64,000 bases of DNA from Methylosinus sp. LW4 (lineage in GTDB: Bacteria; Pseudomonadota; Alphaproteobacteria; Rhizobiales; Beijerinckiaceae): NCBI RefSeq assembly GCF_000379125.1, contig NZ_KB900626.1:374014-438013 (forward strand). Direction: 5' to 3'. This document shows, piece by piece, positions 27,228 to 34,848 of this stretch. Position numbers and translations under genes: made by a program. The notes below the pieces were generated by a model, which ran no database searches, was not told the origin of the DNA, and was given only the letters and a program-made list of their open reading frames with translations. How positions within the stretch are numbered: position 1 is the first letter of the stretch; every line of letters starts with the position of its first letter.

Positions 27228-29384
27228 TCAGCCGCCGAACAGCTTCTCGAATATGTTCTTCTCCTCGCGGGCGGGCGCGCGCCGGCGCGCCGGGGCTTGG
27301 TTCTGGTTTGGAATATCGGCCGGCGGCAGCAGCGCCTCCAGCCCATGGACCGAGCCGGTCGCGTTGTCGTCCTCCTCGTCGCGTGCCTGCCGGCGACGCG
27401 AGGGCTTGGGCGGCTCGGGCTCGGGATCGGAGGAAAAGAAATCGAGCAGCGGCGCGATGGGCGAGGCGCTCTCCGCCGTGGAGGGCGAGCGCCAGGAGCC
27501 GGAGGGCAGGGCCGCGACCGGCACGCCTTGATGCGCCGCCTTCATGAAGCGGCTCCAGACCTCGACCGGCAGATTGCCGCCCGAGACCTTCTTCGTCGGC
27601 GAATTATCGTCATTGCCGAGCCAGACGCCGGCGACCAGATGCGGCGTGTAGCCGACGAACCAGGCGTCGCGAAAATCCTGGCTGGTGCCGGTCTTGCCGG
27701 CGGCGCGCCAGCCCGGCAGCTCCGCCTTGCGCGCGGTGCCGGTGGAGAGCGTCTCCTCCATCATCGTGTTCATCATCGCCACATATTGCGGCTCGATCAC
27801 GCGGCCATTGCTGGAGCCTTTGCGCGCATAGAGCTGCTTGCCGCCGGCGGTGCGGACCTTGACGATGATATGCGGCTGCACGCCGACGCCGCCATTGGCG
27901 AAGGGGGCGTAGGCCGTGACCAGCTCGAGCGGCGTCACCTCCGACGTGCCGAGCGATATGGAGGCGTTGGGCTGCAGCTCGGAGGCGACGCCGAGACGAT
28001 GCGCGGTCTTCACTACCGTCTTCGGCCCCACCTCGAGGCCGACGCGCACCGCCACTGTGTTGAGCGACAGCGCCAGCGCCTTGGTGAGCGTGACCGGGCC
28101 GAAATATTCGTGGCTGTAATTTTCCGGCTGCCAGCCTTTCACATTGATCGGCCCGTCCTCGCGCACCGTGTCCGGCGTGAGGCCATGCTCGAGCCCGGCG
28201 AGATAGACGAAAGGCTTGAAGGCCGAGCCCGGCTGCCTTTTGGCGGAAACGGCGCGGTCGAACTGGCTCTCGGCGTAATTGCGGCCGCCGACCAGCGCGC
28301 GAATGGCCCCATTGGGGTCGAGCGCCACCAGCGCGCCTTGGCTGACGCCGAATTTGTCGCCCTTCTTGTCGAGCTCCTCGGCGATCGACTTCTCGCCGAC
28401 CTCCTGGAGCTTGCGATCCAGCGTCGTCGTCACGACAATGTCCTGGTCGATGGCGCCGATCGTGTCGTCGAGCATGTCCATCACATAATCGGCGGCGTAA
28501 TTTATGGAGCCGGCGCCGCGCTCGCGATGCGCCACGGCCGGGCGGCCGAGGGCGAGCTTGGCCATCGCCTCGGTGATATGGCCTTCCTGCGCCATCGCCG
28601 TCACCACCTGCGCCGCGCGCTCGGTCGCCCCTTCGGGGTTGCGATCCGGCGCGAGCTTGCTCGGCGCCTTCATCAGGCCGGCGAGAACGGCGGCCTCCGC
28701 GAGCGTCACCTGGCTCGCGCCATGGCCGAAATAGCGCTGCGCCGCCGCCTCCACGCCATAGGCGCCGGAGCCGAAATAGACGCGGTTGAGATAGAGCTCG
28801 AGAATCTGGTCCTTGGAATATTTGTGCTCGAGCCAGAGGGCGAGGATCGCCTCCTGAATCTTGCGCGTGATGGTGCGCTCCTGCGTGAGGAACAAATTCT
28901 TGGCGAGCTGCTGGGTGAGCGTCGAGCCGCCCTGCATGCCGCCGCGGCCGGTGACATTGCGCGTCAGCGCGCGGGCGATGCCGATGGGGTCGACGCCCCA
29001 ATGGGAATAGAAGCGGCGGTCCTCTATGGCGACGAAGGCCTTGGGCAGATAGGGCGGCAGATCGCCGAGCCGAACCGCGGCGCCGCCCGTGTCGCCGCGA
29101 TTGGCCAGCAATTCGCCGTTCGACGCCAGAATGGCGATATTGGGCGGGCGCTTGGGCACGGCCAGAGTGTCGATCGGCGGCAGCTGCGCCGCATGATAGA
29201 CAAAGACGCCGCCGACGCCGATCGCGCCCCAGATGGAGAGCACGGCGCCCCAATAGACGAGGCCGCCGAGGCCGAAGCCGCCGCCCCTCCTGGCCTTTTT
29301 CGGCTTGGCGGCGCGCGCCGGCGGAGCGTCGCCCGGATCGTCCTCCGGCGGCGCGCTTTTGCCCTTGCGTTTGGGTTTCGCCAT
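27228..29384 (-). CDS. mrcA: Penicillin-binding protein 1A, bifunctional transglycosylase/transpeptidase
   Basis: A class A PBP of 718 residues that polymerises and crosslinks peptidoglycan. After a Lys-rich cytoplasmic tail and one membrane helix (YWGAVLSIWGAIGVGGVFVYH), the GT51 domain shows EDRRFYSHWG, GGSTLTQQLAKN and RKIQEAILALWLE. The transpeptidase has the SxxK in GSAFKPF, SLN as the second motif, and KTGTS as the third. The C-terminal 110 residues are disordered and charged, ending EKNIFEKLFGG. The start at 29384 (MAKPKRK) has AGAGGA five bases upstream; an ATG at 29468 would add 28 residues. It is divergent from dnaN. Confidence 0.95.
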   Translation of the reverse strand: MAKPKRKGKSAPPEDDPGDAPPARAAKPKKARRGGGFGLGGLVYWGAVLSIWGAIGVGGVFVYHAAQLPPIDTLAVPKRPPNIAILASNGELLANRGDTGGAAVRLGDLPPYLPKAFVAIEDRRFYSHWGVDPIGIARALTRNVTGRGGMQGGSTLTQQLAKNLFLTQERTITRKIQEAILALWLEHKYSKDQILELYLNRVYFGSGAYGVEAAAQRYFGHGASQVTLAEAAVLAGLMKAPSKLAPDRNPEGATERAAQVVTAMAQEGHITEAMAKLALGRPAVAHRERGAGSINYAADYVMDMLDDTIGAIDQDIVVTTTLDRKLQEVGEKSIAEELDKKGDKFGVSQGALVALDPNGAIRALVGGRNYAESQFDRAVSAKRQPGSAFKPFVYLAGLEHGLTPDTVREDGPINVKGWQPENYSHEYFGPVTLTKALALSLNTVAVRVGLEVGPKTVVKTAHRLGVASELQPNASISLGTSEVTPLELVTAYAPFANGGVGVQPHIIVKVRTAGGKQLYARKGSSNGRVIEPQYVAMMNTMMEETLSTGTARKAELPGWRAAGKTGTSQDFRDAWFVGYTPHLVAGVWLGNDDNSPTKKVSGGNLPVEVWSRFMKAAHQGVPVAALPSGSWRSPSTAESASPIAPLLDFFSSDPEPEPPKPSRRRQARDEEDDNATGSVHGLEALLPPADIPNQNQAPARRRAPAREEKNIFEKLFGG

Positions 29385-29549
29385 GCGATCCTCTCGCGGG
29401 TCGGCGCGAAGCTCGCCGCTCCCGTCGCCGTCGAAACGCGGTTCGCGGCGTTGTTTCTCGCGCGCCATGGGGTCCGCCGCCTCGGTTTTCCTCTGCGCCG
29501 CGCCGTAATGCGCGCGGCCGACGCCGACACTAGCTTTAATGCTGTCGAT

Positions 29550-29564
29550 TTAAGGGCCGGTTAA
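29550..29564. promoter_or_regulatory. CtrA-type box in the PBP1A-dnaN control region
   Basis: An exact TTAA-GGGCCGG-TTAA motif, 128 bases before the dnaN start. It matches the CtrA consensus; regulation is inferred. Confidence 0.5.
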
Positions 29565-29600
29565 GCAAAGAGGGGCGCCGCGCTTCGCCGCAATAGGAAC

Positions 29601-29609
29601 TTATGCACA
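29601..29609 (+). promoter_or_regulatory. DnaA box upstream of dnaN
   Basis: TTATGCACA fits the 9-mer TTATNCACA exactly, 83 bases before the dnaN start. A single box suggests DnaA control of dnaN rather than an origin. Confidence 0.5.
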
Positions 29610-29692
29610 GAGCGCCGCGGCCCTTGCGCTATTCGCCGCGGCTTGCGAAAATCCCGCCCTTGCTATGAAAAACGCGGCATGGATCGAGCGCA

Positions 29693-30811
29693 ATGAAAGT
29701 CACCATCGAGAGAGCGGCGCTATTGCGCGCCCTCGGACATGTTCACAGAGTGGTGGAGCGGCGCACGACCATTCCGATCCTCGCCAATGTGCTCATCGAC
29801 GCTTCGGCCGGAACGCTGCTGCTGAAGGCCACGGATCTCGATCTCGAGATCACCGAGAAGGTCCCCGCCGACGTCGGCCAGCCGAGCGCCACCACTCTGC
29901 CGGCCCATACGCTTTATGATATCGTCCGCAAGCTGCCGGAGGGCGCGCAGGTCTCTATCGAGGGAAGCGGCGAGCAAGGCCAGCTGACGCTGCGCTCGGG
30001 CCGCTCGCGCTTCAATCTGCAGAGCCTGCCGGAGAGCGATTTTCCCGACGTCACCTCGGGCGAGTTCACGCACAGCTTCTCGCTCGCGCCGGGGGACCTC
30101 AAAAAGCTGATTCTGAAGACGCAATTCGCCATCTCCAGCGAGGAGACGCGCTATTATCTCAACGGCATCTTCCTGCATGCGACCGAGGTGGAGGGCCATC
30201 AGCTGCTGCGCGCCGTGGCGACGGACGGCCATCGCCTCGCGCGGGTCGAGCTGCCGGCGCCGGCCGGCGCGGCGGGAATGCCGGGCGTGATCCTGCCGCG
30301 CAAGGCGGTGGCCGAGGTGCTGCGCCTCGTCGAGGACGCCGATGGCGCGGTGGCGATCGAGCTCTCGACCAATAAGATGCGCTTCTCCTTCGGCGAGACC
30401 GTGCTGACGACCAAGCTCATCGACGGCACTTTCCCCGATTACGGCCGCGTCATTCCGGCCAATAACGACAAGCGGCTCACCGTCGAGCGCGGCGTGTTCC
30501 GCGAGGCGGTGGATCGCGTCTCCACCATTTCCTCCGAGCGCGGCCGCGCGGTGAAGCTGGCGCTCTCGGAAGGCAAGCTGGTGCTCTCCGTCACCAATCC
30601 CGATCAAGGCTCGGCGGTGGAGGAGATCGAGGCCGATTACGACGGCCCGCCGATCGATATCGGCTTCAACTCCCGCTATCTGCTCGATATCGCCGATCAG
30701 CTCGACAGCGACACGGCGCTGTTCCGCCTTGCCGATCCGGGCTCGCCGACGCTGATCCAGGACCGCGACGGGGCGAGCGCGCTCTATGTGCTGATGCCGA
30801 TGCGGGTGTGA
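29693..30811 (+). CDS. dnaN: DNA polymerase III beta sliding clamp
   Basis: The beta clamp (372 residues), a ring-shaped dimer that tethers polymerase III to DNA. All three clamp domains are present: the start MKVTIERAALLRALGHVHRVVERRTTIPILANV, the middle LILKTQFAISSEETRYYLNGI with TDGHRLARVE, and the C-terminal NSRYLLDIADQL ending YVLMPMRV, the canonical last residues. It is not next to dnaA or recF here, consistent with the scattered layout of alphaproteobacteria. Its promoter region carries a DnaA box and a CtrA-type box, and a large palindrome follows the stop. Confidence 0.98.
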   Translation: MKVTIERAALLRALGHVHRVVERRTTIPILANVLIDASAGTLLLKATDLDLEITEKVPADVGQPSATTLPAHTLYDIVRKLPEGAQVSIEGSGEQGQLTLRSGRSRFNLQSLPESDFPDVTSGEFTHSFSLAPGDLKKLILKTQFAISSEETRYYLNGIFLHATEVEGHQLLRAVATDGHRLARVELPAPAGAAGMPGVILPRKAVAEVLRLVEDADGAVAIELSTNKMRFSFGETVLTTKLIDGTFPDYGRVIPANNDKRLTVERGVFREAVDRVSTISSERGRAVKLALSEGKLVLSVTNPDQGSAVEEIEADYDGPPIDIGFNSRYLLDIADQLDSDTALFRLADPGSPTLIQDRDGASALYVLMPMRV

Positions 30812-30823
30812 GGTTTCGCACGC

Positions 30824-30951
30824 AGGCCCCCTCCCCAGCCCTCCCCCGCTGCCGCGGGAGAGGGAGTAGATTCCGCGCTTCATCGAGATGTTTGCGTAAC
30901 GCCGGCCGCCTCCCTCTCCCGCGGAGCGGGGGAGGGTGAGGGAGGGGGCCT
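30824..30951. repeat. Large imperfect palindrome with G/C-tract arms (REP-like)
   Basis: Arms of about 42 bases (left 30824-30866, right 30910-30951) can pair with few mismatches around a 43-base loop; the cores are CTCCCCCGC / GCGGGGGAG and CGCGGGAGAGGGAG with its complement. It sits between dnaN and the convergent cupin gene. Purine-on-one-strand arms of this type are widespread intergenic palindromes in alphaproteobacteria and can stop transcription from both sides. Confidence 0.7.
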
Positions 30952-30976
30952 CGCCGCCTCCGACGCCAAAACGGCG

Positions 30977-31687
30977 TCACTTCACCTCGAATTCCACCAT
31001 CTCTATCGTCGTCGCGCCGGCGTTGCGCAGCGCGCGGGCCGGGCCGGCGTCGCGCCATTGGAAATCGCCCGGCTGCAAGGCCATGTTCTGCCCGGCGCCC
31101 TCCGCATCGGTCTCGATCAGCTCGCCGCCCTCCACCACGATCCGCACGCCGGGCGCGGTCTGCGTGAAGGCGGGCGTCGACTCGCCCGGCTTCAGCGCGA
31201 GACGCCAGCCGCGCAGGCGCTCATTGTCGATGATCTGCGCAAAGGCGGCGGGCCGTTCCGAAGGCGCGCGGCCGAGCGGCGCCTTCTGCAAAATCTCGAA
31301 GCCGACGATGCTCAGCGGCGCATCCCCGACATTTTCGGCTCTGTGAGTGAGGCTCTGTTTGGAAAAAGCGCCGAAGCCCACCGCGCCGCGGGACCAATGG
31401 ATCGACGTCGGCGCGGGGTCGCCCCAATTCTGGACGAGGGTCGGACTCTCGCGCACCACCACATAGGCGAAATCGCGCGAATGCTCGTGATAGGGCGCGA
31501 CGCGATGCGGCGGCAGCAGCACATTCAGCATGGCGACCGCCTCATTGTGGAAGGCCGGCACATGAAAGGGCGTCCGCTCGACGGGCAGGATTTGCGCTCG
31601 CGCTTCCCCGCCCGCGTCGAGCGCCGCGGCCGGCGCGGCGGCCAGAGTCGCGACGAGCAGAAGGGGGAATGAAAATGTCCGTGTCAC
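30977..31687 (-). CDS. Exported cupin-fold protein
   Basis: A 236-residue secreted protein. A GTG start at 31687 is chosen for its GGGAGAGG ribosome site and because it creates a clean signal peptide (RTFSFPLLLVATLAAAPAAALDA). The mature part has two beta-barrel cupin-like repeats: APYHEHSRDFAYVVVRESP with two His and an Asp/Glu pattern as the first motif, LSIVGFEIL following, then a second half RIVVEGGELIETDAEG with the GDFQWRDAG metal-site analogue lacking His. It may bind a metal or small molecule. It is divergent from a membrane protein gene and converges on dnaN. Confidence 0.75.
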   Translation of the reverse strand: MTRTFSFPLLLVATLAAAPAAALDAGGEARAQILPVERTPFHVPAFHNEAVAMLNVLLPPHRVAPYHEHSRDFAYVVVRESPTLVQNWGDPAPTSIHWSRGAVGFGAFSKQSLTHRAENVGDAPLSIVGFEILQKAPLGRAPSERPAAFAQIIDNERLRGWRLALKPGESTPAFTQTAPGVRIVVEGGELIETDAEGAGQNMALQPGDFQWRDAGPARALRNAGATTIEMVEFEVK

Positions 31688-31769
31688 GCGCCTCTCCCGT
31701 TGAAAGCCCGAGCCTTGCCAAAGATAGGGCCGTGACGCAATCTCGCGCAGGCCGGACCATGCGAGCGCC

Positions 31770-33185
31770 ATGACATATCTCCTCACGCATTTCTGGGCCT
31801 GGGGCGTCTCGGCCTTCGCGGTCGGGATCGCGACGGCGCTCTCCATCGCGCGCCGCTCCGAGCGCGGGCCGGTCGCCGGCTGGCTGGTGTGGTTCGCCCT
31901 CGCTTTCGCCGCGGGCCTGCCGGTGGCGATGCTAGGGCTGCTGCCGGGGCGCTCCGGCTTCTGGCTGGAGACGGCGCTGCTGCTGTTCCCCGCCTTTCTG
32001 CTCGGCGCGCTGGTCGGCGCGCTCATCGGGCGGCATTCGCTGCGAGATAATGAGGGCTGGGCGCTCGGCCTCATTCCGCTGGCGCTCATCTGGCTCGGCG
32101 CCGGCATTCTGGCCGGACGTTCCATGGAGCAGGATCTGCGGCGCAAGGCGGCGAGCGCGATCGAGAAGATCGGCGGCGATCCCGCCTATCTCGACGTCGC
32201 CGGCCGCGATGTCCTGCTGCCGCGCAATGCGCCCAATCGCGCCGCCGCGGCGGAGGAGATCGCCCATATTCCCGGCGTGCGGGGAATCGCCGATGTGGAC
32301 GCGCTGACGGGCGCCGCCGCCAAGAATTATGAGAACGCCGCCATTGCGCGCCGCGCCGCCCGCGAGGACGAGCCGGCCGCGCCCAATGGCGCCGCCGGGC
32401 CGCCGGCGCAGAATGGTCAGCCGCGAGCGTCCAATGGCGGCCCCGCCGCGGCGCCTAAGCCCGCGCTCGAGCCGAAGGAGCAGGGCCGGGGAGGGGTGAA
32501 GCCGGCGCCTTCGACGCCATCCGCCGTCGCGCCGGAGCTGGCGCGACCCTCCATAGGCGCGCCGCCCTCCGAGCCGGCCGGCGCGGCGCAAGCCGGCAAG
32601 AAATATGAAGCCGGCGGAAAGGCGGAGATGGGCAAGCCTTCGGCGCCGGCCGAGCTGTCCGACAAGCCTTCGGAACCTGCCAGGCCTTCTGGACCCGCCA
32701 AGCCGTCGGAGATCGCCAGGCCTTCGGAGGTCTCCAAGCCTTCAGACCTCGCCAAGCCGTCCAATTTGCCGAAGCCGGCGGCGGGGGAGGAGCCGAGCGC
32801 CGCAGTTCCCGCCAGCGGCGAGCTGGACCTCGCGAGCTGCCAGAAAGCGCTGAGCGCCGCGCTGGCCAGCGAGCCTATGCGCTTCGCCAAGCGTGGCGCC
32901 GGCGTGCGGCGCGGCGCGACCGGAGCGCTGGACAAGGCCGTCGGCCTGCTGCAGCGCTGCCCGCAGACCGAGGTCGACGTGCGCGTGCGCGCCGAGGGCG
33001 GCGACCGCGCGGCGCGCGAGAAGGCGCGCGACCGCGCCGCCCGCGTCGTCGATTATCTCGGCCGCATGGGCGTCGAGCGCGGGCGCCTCTCCGTCGCCGG
33101 CGAGAGCGGCAAGCCGGTCGCCAAGGGTGCGCCGGAGGGCGAAAGCGGGAGCGGCGTCGATTTCCTGCTGTCGCCGCGCCGCTAG
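31770..33185 (+). CDS. Inner-membrane protein with BON-like and OmpA-like domains
   Basis: A 471-residue protein of unusual architecture. Residues 1-115 contain three or four membrane helices (FWAWGVSAFAVGIATAL, WLVWFALAFAAGLPVAMLGLL, LLLFPAFLLGALVGALIG, GLIPLALIWLGAGILAG). Residues 125-175 look like a BON domain (YLDVAGRDVLLP, then AEEIAHIPGVRGIADV). A disordered Pro/Ala/Ser linker follows with six tandem [K/R]PSxxx hexapeptides, and a C-terminal OmpA-like domain (about 360-465: CPQTEVDVRVRAEG, AARVVDYLGRMGVERGRLSV). OmpA domains bind peptidoglycan, so the protein may link inner membrane and wall. It resembles a mycobacterial OmpATb-like BON/OmpA combination in outline only. Confidence 0.75.
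   Translation: MTYLLTHFWAWGVSAFAVGIATALSIARRSERGPVAGWLVWFALAFAAGLPVAMLGLLPGRSGFWLETALLLFPAFLLGALVGALIGRHSLRDNEGWALGLIPLALIWLGAGILAGRSMEQDLRRKAASAIEKIGGDPAYLDVAGRDVLLPRNAPNRAAAAEEIAHIPGVRGIADVDALTGAAAKNYENAAIARRAAREDEPAAPNGAAGPPAQNGQPRASNGGPAAAPKPALEPKEQGRGGVKPAPSTPSAVAPELARPSIGAPPSEPAGAAQAGKKYEAGGKAEMGKPSAPAELSDKPSEPARPSGPAKPSEIARPSEVSKPSDLAKPSNLPKPAAGEEPSAAVPASGELDLASCQKALSAALASEPMRFAKRGAGVRRGATGALDKAVGLLQRCPQTEVDVRVRAEGGDRAAREKARDRAARVVDYLGRMGVERGRLSVAGESGKPVAKGAPEGESGSGVDFLLSPRR
32664..32771 (+). repeat. Six tandem 18-base repeats encoding [K/R]PSxxx
   Basis: Codons 299-334 of the BON/OmpA-like gene read KPSEPA, RPSGPA, KPSEIA, RPSEVS, KPSDLA, KPSNLP. The DNA unit (AAGCCTTCGGAx...) is conserved mainly in its first half. 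Such arrays expand and contract easily and form extended wall-spanning linkers. Confidence 0.8.
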
Positions 33186-33192
33186 CGCTTTC

Positions 33193-33283
33193 CGATCGAA
33201 CGGAATCGTTCGATCGATCGGAATTCGCTTCCGACGAAAGAATCCAGAGCGCTATCCGATCCGATTGGATCGGATAGCGCTCT
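33193..33283. terminator. Two hairpins after the BON/OmpA-like gene
   Basis: A 10-bp palindrome (33193-33216, CGATCGAACG and its complement around GAAT) is followed by a perfect 17-bp stem with a GATT loop (33246-33262 with 33267-33283). The second is strong enough to end transcription of the upstream gene; related pairs occur as intergenic repeats in this group. Confidence 0.7.
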
Positions 33284-33423
33284 CGGGCGCCGGCTTCGCC
33301 GCAATATGGACTCTATTGAATAGCCAAACTGCAACGAGATTCGCACGCCGGATTCCGGTGGGCGCAAAGAGTTGCGGGCGGAGCGGAACGCCGTTCATGA
33401 GGCATGGGGCGAGCGGCGGGATT

Positions 33424-34848
33424 ATGCGGAGAGCGGAGCGTCGGGAGCCGGGGGCCTCTTTTCCCGTCGTCTGTCTTCCCGCCCTTTGTCTCGCATTGAC
33501 GGCTGTCGCCGAGCCCGCGCGGGGCGAGCATCTGCGCGGCGCCATAGCGACGACGACGCTGAAGCCGACGCCGGTCGTCGAGACGCGGGATGCGGCCGAC
33601 AATGCGGATTCTCCCGATATTTCTGGAAAACGCTCGGAGCTGCGCAGCCTCGAGGACACGATCACCGTCTCCGCCGAGAGCCGTCGCAAGATCGAGACGG
33701 AAATCGAGACGCTGCGCGCCGATCGCACGAAATTCAACGCCGCGCTGATCGAGGCGGCGCAGCGGGTCGGCGTGCTGGAGAAGCGCGTCGAGGAGGTCAG
33801 CGCCAAGCTCGAGGCCTCGGTGCGGAGCGAGCAGGCGCTGGTCAAATCACTCGCCAGCCGCCGCGCGCTGATCGGCGAGGTGCTGCTCGTGCTGCAGCGC
33901 ATGGGGCGCAAGCCGCCGCCGGCGCTGCTGGCCAAGCCCGAGGATATATTGGAGAGCATTCGCGCCGCCATGCTGCTCGGCTCCGTGCTGCCGCAGATGC
34001 GCGCCGAAGTGGAGACGCTCAAGACCGACCTCTCCGATCTCATCGCGCTGCGTGGGCGCATAGAGGCGGAGAGAACGAGCCTCATCGCCGAGCTCGAGCA
34101 TTTGAAGGAGGAGCGCGTCCGCCTCTCGGCTCTGGTGGAGACGCGGCAGAAGGCGCTGATGCTGGCGCAGAGCGCGCTGGATTTCGAGGCCGAGCGCGCG
34201 CGCAATCTGGCGTCCAAGGCGACGAGCCTCAAAGAGCTGATCGCCCGCATGGAGAGCGAGGTGGATGCGGCCAAGCGCGCGGCGGAAGCGGCGCGGCGGG
34301 CCGACGCGGAGCGCGCCGCGGCCGACGCCGCAATGTCGCTGGACAGCCGCGCCAAGGCGCTGGCGGCGCCCTTCAAGGACCCCGCCCGTCTCGCTCCAGC
34401 CGTCGCCTTCGCCGATCTGAAAGGTCGATTGGCGCTGCCTTCGGCGGGGAGCATCGTCAAGCGCTTCGGCGCCTCGGACGGCCAGGGCGCGACCGAGAAG
34501 GGCGTCTCCATCGCGGCGCGCGAAAACGCGGTCGTGACGGCGCCCAGCGACGGCTGGGTGGTTTTTGCGGGGCGCTACCGATCCTACGGTCAACTCTTGA
34601 TCATCAACGCCGGCGCCGGCTATTATGTGACCTTGGCCGGAATGGACCAGATCTCCGTCGCCGTGGGACAATTCGTCCTCGCCGGCGAGCCGGTGGCGAA
34701 CATGGGCGGCGGCGCCGTCAGGACTGCGGCGGCCATTGCTATCGGCGCGAAACAGCCCATTCTCTATGTAGAGTTTCGCAAGGACGGAACGTCCATCGAT
34801 CCGGGCCCATGGTGGGCGAAGCCGGAACTTCAGAAGGTTGGCGGATGA
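33424..34848 (+). CDS. EnvC-like LytM-domain factor, probably catalytically inactive
   Basis: A 474-residue exported protein with a signal peptide (about 1-34, ending AVAEPARG), a long coiled coil (about 65-290, e.g. LEKRVEEVSAKLEASVRSEQAL, RARNLASKATSLKELIARMESEV) and a C-terminal M23/LytM domain (about 340-470). The LytM metal ligands are missing: GVSIAARENAVV lacks the first His-Asp, and the usual HGNG...YAHL is INAGAGYYVTLAGM. By analogy with EnvC it should activate amidases at division sites rather than cut. A start at 33397 would add nine residues. Its stop overlaps the ctpA start, the usual pairing of these genes. Confidence 0.88.
   Translation: MRRAERREPGASFPVVCLPALCLALTAVAEPARGEHLRGAIATTTLKPTPVVETRDAADNADSPDISGKRSELRSLEDTITVSAESRRKIETEIETLRADRTKFNAALIEAAQRVGVLEKRVEEVSAKLEASVRSEQALVKSLASRRALIGEVLLVLQRMGRKPPPALLAKPEDILESIRAAMLLGSVLPQMRAEVETLKTDLSDLIALRGRIEAERTSLIAELEHLKEERVRLSALVETRQKALMLAQSALDFEAERARNLASKATSLKELIARMESEVDAAKRAAEAARRADAERAAADAAMSLDSRAKALAAPFKDPARLAPAVAFADLKGRLALPSAGSIVKRFGASDGQGATEKGVSIAARENAVVTAPSDGWVVFAGRYRSYGQLLIINAGAGYYVTLAGMDQISVAVGQFVLAGEPVANMGGGAVRTAAAIAIGAKQPILYVEFRKDGTSIDPGPWWAKPELQKVGG

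Larger units (their letters stand above)
29385..29692. other. Divergent control region between PBP1A and dnaN
   Basis: About 300 bases without a supported gene. They hold an exact TTAA-N7-TTAA box and a consensus DnaA box, listed separately, plus the possible alternative PBP1A start at 29468. Confidence 0.6.

Noticed and set aside
27297..29564. Plus-strand 755-codon frame opposite PBP1A
   Set aside because: Antisense shadow; PBP1A motifs are unambiguous on the minus strand.
29469..29692. Chromosomal origin next to dnaN
   Set aside because: Only one clear DnaA box and no A+T-rich unwinding region were seen; gene control is the simpler reading.
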